Shown piece after piece: positions 1 to 5,918 of a stretch of 5,918 bases of DNA. The notes under the pieces are model-generated. The model had not been told where the DNA came from. It searched no databases and was given only the letters and a program-made list of their open reading frames with translations. Numbering within the stretch: the stretch's first letter is position 1; every line of letters begins with the position of its first letter. Origin of the DNA: an uncultured Christensenellaceae bacterium (GTDB taxonomy: Bacteria > Bacillota > Clostridia > Christensenellales > CAG-138). The DNA lies in assembly GCA_902475645.1 (NCBI GenBank), contig CABSAH010000106.1, forward strand, positions 1 to 5,918. Reading direction: 5' to 3'. A program made the translations under genes and the position numbers.

Positions 1-174
1 TACGCACAAGCTGAACCCGTACAAAGGCAAATAGGGTCCCGAAAGGAACCCCGGATTTATCCATTTGCGTTCGGGATTGGCGGAGGAGAAGAAGCGGCGG
101 AACACCACCTCTATCACCCAGCCCGCCATGCTGCCTATAAAGAACAGGAACGCTATCGAGAGAAAAAAGCTCAT
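1..174 (-). CDS. Putative type-IV ABC-transporter (CmpB/PF06541-like) membrane protein, N-terminal fragment
   Basis: Only the first 58 codons are in the window; the gene continues past the left edge. Seen: an ATG at 172-174 overlapping the gyrA stop as ATGA, preceded by GGAGGA, then a hydrophobic segment (residues 3-25) containing the short motif GWVIEVVF, a basic/polar stretch (26-40), and the motif [15 protein letters not shown] (40-54) leading into what should be the next membrane helix. Known: a first helix with GWxxEV followed by a (N)xGFLxGPYxPxYGF loop is characteristic, from memory, of the Bacillota family called putative ABC-transporter type IV / CmpB (formerly DUF1113), multi-pass integral membrane proteins whose substrate is not established. 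Inferred: same family, translated together with gyrA. All four Ile codons are ATA, like its neighbours. Family call fairly sure; function unknown. Confidence 0.8.
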   Translation of the reverse strand, partial: MSFFLSIAFLFFIGSMAGWVIEVVFRRFFSSANPERKWINPGFLSGPYLPLYGFSLCV

Positions 175-2621
175 TCTTCCTCCGTATCCTCGCCCTTATC
201 ATGCGGGGCGAGCGCCACGCTTACAACCTTTGTGCCTTCGTCCACCCGCATAAGCCTTACGCCCTGCGTGTTGCGGGAGAATATGCTTATCTGGTCCACT
301 GGGGTGCGTATGACCGTGCCGTCGTCGCGTATCATCATTATGTCCTCATCCCCCGTGCATACCTTCATGCAGGCAAGCTTGCCCGTCTTTTCGGTTATGG
401 CATTGGCTATAACGCCCTTGCCGCCGCGGTGACGCAGCGGGTATTCGCTTTCCTCCGTGCGCTTGCCCATGCCCTTTTCGGTTATGGACAATACCGTCAT
501 GCCCGGCGCTATGAGGTTCACGTCTATTACCTCGTCCCCATCCTCAAGGGTTATGGCCCTAACGCCCGTGGCGGTCCTGCCCATCGGCCTTACGTCGCCT
601 TCATTGAAGCGCACGCACTTGCCTTCCCGCGTGCCTATGAGCAAATCGTCCTTGCCCCTTGAAAGCAGCACGCTTATCAGCTCGTCGCCCTCCCTAAGGT
701 TCTGGGCTATTATGCCGCCCTTGCGTATATTGTCAAAATCGCTCATGGGCGTTTTCTTTATAACGCCTTCCTTGGTTGCAAGCACAAGGTATTCGCCCTC
801 CGTATCCTTATCCACGGGGAACACGGCGGTTATCTTTTCGCCGCCCGCAAGCTGCAATAGGTTCACTATGGCCGTGCCCTTGGCCGTGCGCGAAGCTTCG
901 GGGATATTATAGCACTTTATCTTATACGCCCTGCCGGTATTGGTGAAGAACATTATGTGGCTGTGCGTGCTGGTTACGAACAGATGCTCCACAAAATCCT
1001 CGTCCCTTGTGGCCTGCCCCATTATGCCCTTGCCGCCGCGGTTCTGCGCCCTGTACGAATCCGCCGCAATGCGCTTAACGTAGCCAAGGTGCGTCATTGT
1101 AACGGCCATGTCCTCCTCCTGTATTATATCGTCAAGGTCAATATCGTCCGATGCGGGGGCAATCTCGGTGCGTCTGGGGTCGGCATAGCGGCGCCTTACC
1201 TCCAGTATTTCATCGCGTATTATGCCGCGCAGCTTGTTTTCATCCGCAAGTATGCTTTCGTAATATGCGGCGGTTTTGGTAAGCTCGGCATGCTCGTCCA
1301 TTATCTTGTCCCGCTCAAGTCCGGTAAGCCTTGCAAGGCGCATATCCAGTATTGCCTGCGCCTGCTTTTCGCTCAGCCCGAATCTTTCGCACAATGCGGC
1401 CTTAGCCTCCGCGGAGTTTGCGCTGCGCTTTATAAGCTCGACGATTTCGTCAATATTGTCCAGCGCCACCATCAAGCCTTCCAATATATGCAGCCGCTCC
1501 CTTGCCTTATCAAGGTCGTACTGCGTGCGGCGCGTTACAACATCCTCCTGGAAGCGCATATAGTGATACAGCATCTCCCTAAGGTTGAGCACCTTCGGCT
1601 CGCCATCCACAAGGCAAAGCATTATAACGCCGAACGTATCCTGCATTTGGGTATGCTTATAAAGCTGATTGAGCACAACGTTGGCGTTGGCGTCGCGCTT
1701 CAGGTCAATTATTATCCTAAGCCCCTTGCGGTCGCTTGCGTCGCGCAAATCGCTTATGCCCTCTATCCGCTTTTCATGCACAAGCTCGGCAATCTTTTCA
1801 ACAAGCCTTGCCTTGTTCACCTGATACGGTATTTCGGTTACAACTATGCGGCTTTTGCCGCCGCCCGTTTCCTCTATTTCCGCGCGCGCCCGCACAATTA
1901 TGCGCCCGCGTCCGGTGCGGTATGCCTGCCGTATTCCGGCGTTGCCCATTATTATGCCGCCCGTGGGGAAGTCCGGCCCCGGAAGATATCCCATAAGCTC
2001 CTCAACCGTTATTTCGGGATTATCGAGCATGGCAACGTAAGCGTCTATCGTTTCGCCCAAATTATGCGGCGGAATGTTCGTGGCCATGCCTACCGCTATG
2101 CCGCCGGAGCCGTTAACGAGCAGATTGGGATAGCGGCTGGGCAGCACCTTGGGCTGCATAAGCGTTTCGTCGAAGTTGGGCATGAAATCAACGGTGTTCT
2201 TGCCTATATCCGCCATCATTTCATCCGCAAGCTTGGACATTCTGGCCTCGGTATACCTCATGGCGGCGGCACCGTCGCCATCAACGCTGCCGAAGTTGCC
2301 CTGACCTTCAATGAGCATATAGCGGCTGTTGAAATCCTGCGCAAGCCTTACCATTGCATCATAAACGCTGGAATCGCCGTGCGGATGATATTTACCCAGC
2401 ACGTCGCCCACTATGCGCGCGCTTTTATGGAACGGCTTATCGGCGGTGAAGCCCTGCTCGTCCATTGAATAGAGTATGCGCCTGTGTACGGGCTTTAGCC
2501 CGTCCCTAACGTCGGGCAGGGCGCGGTTTATAATAACGGCCATGGCATAGGAAATGAAGGATTTCTTCATTTCGCTTTCCAGATCAAGCGGCCTTATGCG
2601 GCTTATTTCGTTTTCGTTCAT
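171..2621 (-). CDS. gyrA: DNA gyrase subunit A
   Basis: Breakage-reunion subunit of the cytoplasmic A2B2 gyrase, which passes one duplex through another to introduce negative supercoils. Seen, 816 aa: N-terminal winged-helix/tower domain with [15 protein letters not shown] (37-51), GKYHPHGD (76-83), the active-site Tyr at 123 in AAMRYTEAR, then coiled coil and linker to about 500, and a C-terminal beta-pinwheel (about 505-805) with the GyrA box QNRGGKG (526-532). The box is what separates GyrA from the topoisomerase IV subunit ParC. A second RGGKG element lies at 732-736, and a short acidic tail ends the protein. Quinolone-region Ser84 and Asp88 (E. coli Ser83/Asp87) are unmutated. Length is normal for Bacillota GyrA. 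The ATG at 2619-2621 has a strong SD eight bases upstream. It lies 21 bases after gyrB and is probably co-transcribed with it. No frameshift or missing residue seen. Confidence 0.98.
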   Translation of the reverse strand: MNENEISRIRPLDLESEMKKSFISYAMAVIINRALPDVRDGLKPVHRRILYSMDEQGFTADKPFHKSARIVGDVLGKYHPHGDSSVYDAMVRLAQDFNSRYMLIEGQGNFGSVDGDGAAAMRYTEARMSKLADEMMADIGKNTVDFMPNFDETLMQPKVLPSRYPNLLVNGSGGIAVGMATNIPPHNLGETIDAYVAMLDNPEITVEELMGYLPGPDFPTGGIIMGNAGIRQAYRTGRGRIIVRARAEIEETGGGKSRIVVTEIPYQVNKARLVEKIAELVHEKRIEGISDLRDASDRKGLRIIIDLKRDANANVVLNQLYKHTQMQDTFGVIMLCLVDGEPKVLNLREMLYHYMRFQEDVVTRRTQYDLDKARERLHILEGLMVALDNIDEIVELIKRSANSAEAKAALCERFGLSEKQAQAILDMRLARLTGLERDKIMDEHAELTKTAAYYESILADENKLRGIIRDEILEVRRRYADPRRTEIAPASDDIDLDDIIQEEDMAVTMTHLGYVKRIAADSYRAQNRGGKGIMGQATRDEDFVEHLFVTSTHSHIMFFTNTGRAYKIKCYNIPEASRTAKGTAIVNLLQLAGGEKITAVFPVDKDTEGEYLVLATKEGVIKKTPMSDFDNIRKGGIIAQNLREGDELISVLLSRGKDDLLIGTREGKCVRFNEGDVRPMGRTATGVRAITLEDGDEVIDVNLIAPGMTVLSITEKGMGKRTEESEYPLRHRGGKGVIANAITEKTGKLACMKVCTGDEDIMMIRDDGTVIRTPVDQISIFSRNTQGVRLMRVDEGTKVVSVALAPHDKGEDTEEE
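178..183 (-). promoter_or_regulatory. RBS of the membrane-protein gene, inside the gyrA 3' end
   Basis: Read on the minus strand the site is GGAGGA followed by three bases (AGA) and ATG. It lies within the codons for the final Glu-rich residues of GyrA. The strong SD and the ATGA overlap support the chosen start and suggest that terminating gyrA ribosomes feed the downstream gene. Confidence 0.7.
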
Positions 2622-2629
2622 CGCTTTTC

Positions 2630-2635
2630 TCCTCC
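2630..2635 (-). promoter_or_regulatory. RBS of gyrA
   Basis: Minus-strand GGAGGA within a GGGGGAGGAG run, eight bases before the gyrA ATG. It fills most of the 21-base gyrB-gyrA gap, leaving no room for a separate promoter or terminator and supporting co-transcription. Confidence 0.75.
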
Positions 2636-2642
2636 CCCGACG

Positions 2643-4634
<1,992 letters not shown>

Positions 4635-4643
4635 TTAATGCGC

Positions 4644-5759
4644 CTATTCCCGCGTAAGCGTTCCCGCGCTGCACCGCCATGCGTTTATGCCCTTTAGCCC
4701 CGCGCGCTTTAAGCCTTCAAGCGTGGTGCAGGTCAAAAACGTTTGACATTCGCTCATCGCCTCAAGCAGCGCCCGCTGCCGCGGCTCGTCCAGCTCGCTT
4801 AAAACATCGTCCAGCAGAAGCACCGGGCTTTCGCCCTTTTCGTCCCTTATAAGCTCCAATTCGCTAAGCTTCAGGCTCAGCGCCGCCGTCCTTTGCTGCC
4901 CTTGGCTGCCGTATACCCTTACGTTGCTGCCGTTCAGGTTAAGCTCCAGCTCGTCCCTATGCGGGCCTGCTCCCGTATAACCGCGGCGGATATCGTCCAA
5001 TGCGCCGTTATACAGCGCCTCGCTGAGCGCGGCCTCGGCATCCCCGCCGCCCATGCGCGCTATATCCACATCGGGCGCATAGCGCACCAAAAGCGCCTCC
5101 CTTTCGCCCGATATGCGCCTGTGCAGCCGGCTTGCTATAAGCCCCAGCCTTTGCACAAATTCCGCCCGCATACGCATTATTTCCGCACCCGCTTGGCTAA
5201 GCTGCTCATCCCATATATAAAGCTGCCGCCGTATCTCCATGGGGTCCGTTTTAACGTCCGGCTTAAGCAGGGCGTTGCGCTGCTTCAATGCGGCGTTATA
5301 GCGTTGCAGCGTATAATAATACGCGGGCCTAAGCTGGCTAAGCTCCATATCCATAAACCGCCGCCGCTCCGCAGGCGCGCCCTTTACAAGCTCCAAATCC
5401 TCCGGCGAGAACATTACCGCGTTAAGCGCGCCCATAAGCTCCCCCGTTCGCTTGGCCATAAGCTTATCTATGAATATCTGCTTGCGTTCGCCGCTTTTCA
5501 GCTTTATCTCAATGGTGCGGCTGCCGCTTTTTGTTTTTATGTCCATGCCCACATATCCGCCCGCAAAGCCCGTGCGTATCAGCTCCGCGTCCTTTGCCGT
5601 TCTGTGCGAACGCCCGAAGGCACACAAAAAAACAGCCTCTACCGCATTGGTTTTGCCCTGCGCGTTCTCGCCGACGATAACGTTCAGGCCGCTGTCCGGG
5701 CGGAGCAGAAGCGATTCATAGTTGCGAAAATCATTGAGTTTCAGCCGCTCAATAAGCAT
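4644..5759 (-). CDS. recF: DNA replication and repair protein RecF
   Basis: SMC/ABC-type ATPase that binds gapped DNA and, with RecO and RecR, helps load RecA on SSB-coated single strands. Seen, 371 aa: the family start MLIERLKLNDFRNY, Walker A GENAQGKT (30-37), FSPEDLELVKGAPAERRRF (117-135), the GPHRD element (265-269), the ABC signature YGSQGQQRTAALSLKLSE (283-300), Walker B VLLLDD (313-318) and the D-loop LSELD (320-324). Length is typical (about 360-375). The start is fixed by alignment of the N-terminus with the family, since only a short beta strand precedes the FRN motif. Odd: no SD is found in the 25 bases before ATG, and a -10-like hexamer ends five bases upstream, which suggests a leaderless or near-leaderless mRNA. 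gyrB follows after 66 bases. Confidence 0.97.
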   Translation of the reverse strand: MLIERLKLNDFRNYESLLLRPDSGLNVIVGENAQGKTNAVEAVFLCAFGRSHRTAKDAELIRTGFAGGYVGMDIKTKSGSRTIEIKLKSGERKQIFIDKLMAKRTGELMGALNAVMFSPEDLELVKGAPAERRRFMDMELSQLRPAYYYTLQRYNAALKQRNALLKPDVKTDPMEIRRQLYIWDEQLSQAGAEIMRMRAEFVQRLGLIASRLHRRISGEREALLVRYAPDVDIARMGGGDAEAALSEALYNGALDDIRRGYTGAGPHRDELELNLNGSNVRVYGSQGQQRTAALSLKLSELELIRDEKGESPVLLLDDVLSELDEPRQRALLEAMSECQTFLTCTTLEGLKRAGLKGINAWRCSAGTLTRE

Positions 5760-5764
5760 ACTTT

Positions 5765-5794
5765 ATTTTATCATATTTACCCCGTTTTCATCAA
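5765..5794 (-). promoter_or_regulatory. Putative recF(-gyrBA) promoter
   Basis: Minus-strand TTGATG (5789-5794, 4/6 to TTGACA), an 18-base spacer and TAAAAT (5765-5770, 5/6 to TATAAT). Only five bases separate the -10 from the recF ATG, so transcription would begin at or next to the start codon. An overlapping TATGAT (5770-5775) is an alternative -10 but has no good -35. Confidence 0.5.
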
Positions 5795-5805
5795 TAGTGT
5801 ATAAT
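5776..5805 (+). promoter_or_regulatory. Putative divergent (rightward) promoter
   Basis: Plus-strand TTTACC (5776-5781, 4/6), an 18-base spacer and a perfect TATAAT (5800-5805). A start near 5812 would give a leader of about 20 bases carrying AGAGGG before the TTG at 5833. It overlaps the leftward recF promoter, so polymerases on the two strands would compete. AT-rich sequence makes chance matches common. Confidence 0.45.
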
Positions 5806-5832
5806 AAATATAAGAAGAAAGAGGGCATATTT

Positions 5833-5918
5833 TTGCGCCGCCGTGTGCGTCAAATTCCCGCGGTTTCGACTTTTTTCCAAAAAAACCGTGCGCTTACGGC
5901 AAATAGGTGGTATTATAA
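5833..5918 (+). CDS. Candidate divergent gene, N-terminal fragment, unknown
   Basis: A TTG at 5833 opens a frame that stays open for 28 codons to the right edge. It is preceded by AGAGGG (5820-5825) with a seven-base spacer, and by a promoter with a perfect -10. The visible product begins LRRRVRQIPAVSTFF (Leu read as Met) and continues RALTANRWYY: Arg-rich and basic, with no signal peptide and no motif I recognise. Support is the joint spacing of promoter, RBS and start. Against it are the short length, the non-ATG start, and a hairpin plus T-run on the opposite strand that would suit a non-coding gap. The minus strand is also open here, so openness alone says little. Confidence 0.35.
   Translation, partial: MRRRVRQIPAVSTFFQKNRALTANRWYY
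5879..5900 (-). terminator. Possible weak intrinsic terminator of an upstream off-window leftward gene
   Basis: Minus-strand CCGT-AAGCGC-ACGG (extendable by one G-T pair) followed directly by seven T. If genuine, it would end transcription of a leftward gene lying beyond the right edge and make recF the first gene of its unit. The stem is only 4-5 bp, so this is tentative, and it conflicts with a coding reading of the same bases on the plus strand. Confidence 0.25.

Noticed and set aside
808..816. DnaA-box-like TTATCCACG, with a second (TTATCCACC) at 4438-4446
   Set aside because: Each is one mismatch from TTATCCACA, isolated, inside gyrA or gyrB coding sequence, and explained by the encoded residues. 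There is no cluster or AT-rich unwinding region, so no origin is called.
957..2468. 503-codon plus-strand open frame opposite gyrA
   Set aside because: It is in exact codon register with gyrA, its product is a Tyr/His/Ala-rich composition typical of antisense of ATA/GCC-type codons, and gyrA is unmistakably real here.
4893..5804. 303-codon plus-strand open frame opposite recF
   Set aside because: In-register antisense of recF with the same compositional signature. It ends in the AT-rich intergenic stretch.
5851..5872. Imperfect 22-base inverted repeat (GTC..AA / TT..GAC) around CCGCGG followed by T6 on the plus strand
   Set aside because: Only a few non-contiguous pairs form and the loop is large; too weak to call an operator or terminator.
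5791..5916. Minus-strand open frame from the right edge to a TGA at 5791-5793, possible C-terminus of an upstream gene
   Set aside because: The 41 residues resemble neither a DnaN nor an S4-domain protein C-terminus, codon use is unlike the neighbours, and it lies over promoter-like AT-rich sequence. Not excluded, but unsupported.

Overview
The window carries a compact, entirely leftward (minus-strand) block of DNA-topology and repair genes: recF (4644-5759), gyrB (2643-4577), gyrA (171-2621), then the first 58 codons of a membrane protein of the putative type-IV ABC-transporter (CmpB/PF06541-like) family that runs off the left edge. Order and orientation match the recF-gyrB-gyrA segment found next to dnaA/dnaN in many Bacillota. 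GyrB has the short form (644 aa, without the large C-terminal insertion of enterobacterial GyrB). Together with the CmpB-like neighbour this suggests a Clostridia-type Bacillota genome of moderately high GC. Ile codons are often ATA and Arg is sometimes AGG. Assignment below class level is not supported by what can be read here.

Layout from the transcription start side: 5760-5918 is a roughly 160-base AT-rich intergenic stretch with a probable leftward promoter directly abutting recF, which may give a leaderless recF mRNA. It also holds a good rightward promoter, RBS and TTG-started open frame leaving the right edge, which is a possible divergent gene. recF is followed by a 66-base gap with a small GC hairpin, a T7 tract and an 11-codon leader frame whose stop overlaps the gyrB ATG. 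gyrB and gyrA are 21 bases apart, with a strong Shine-Dalgarno before gyrA. gyrA and the membrane gene overlap by four bases (ATGA), and the SD of the latter lies in the codons for the acidic GyrA C-terminus.

Functionally, GyrA2GyrB2 is DNA gyrase, which introduces negative supercoils using ATP. RecF binds DNA at gaps and helps load RecA in recombinational repair. The membrane protein has no known link to gyrase, and its place is best read as operon hitch-hiking with possible translational coupling. All three complete genes look intact, with every diagnostic motif present. The long plus-strand open frames opposite these genes are codon-register shadows. I saw no tRNA, rRNA, IS, CRISPR array or convincing origin. 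The more unusual material is in the two intergenic regions, and it is candidate-level only.
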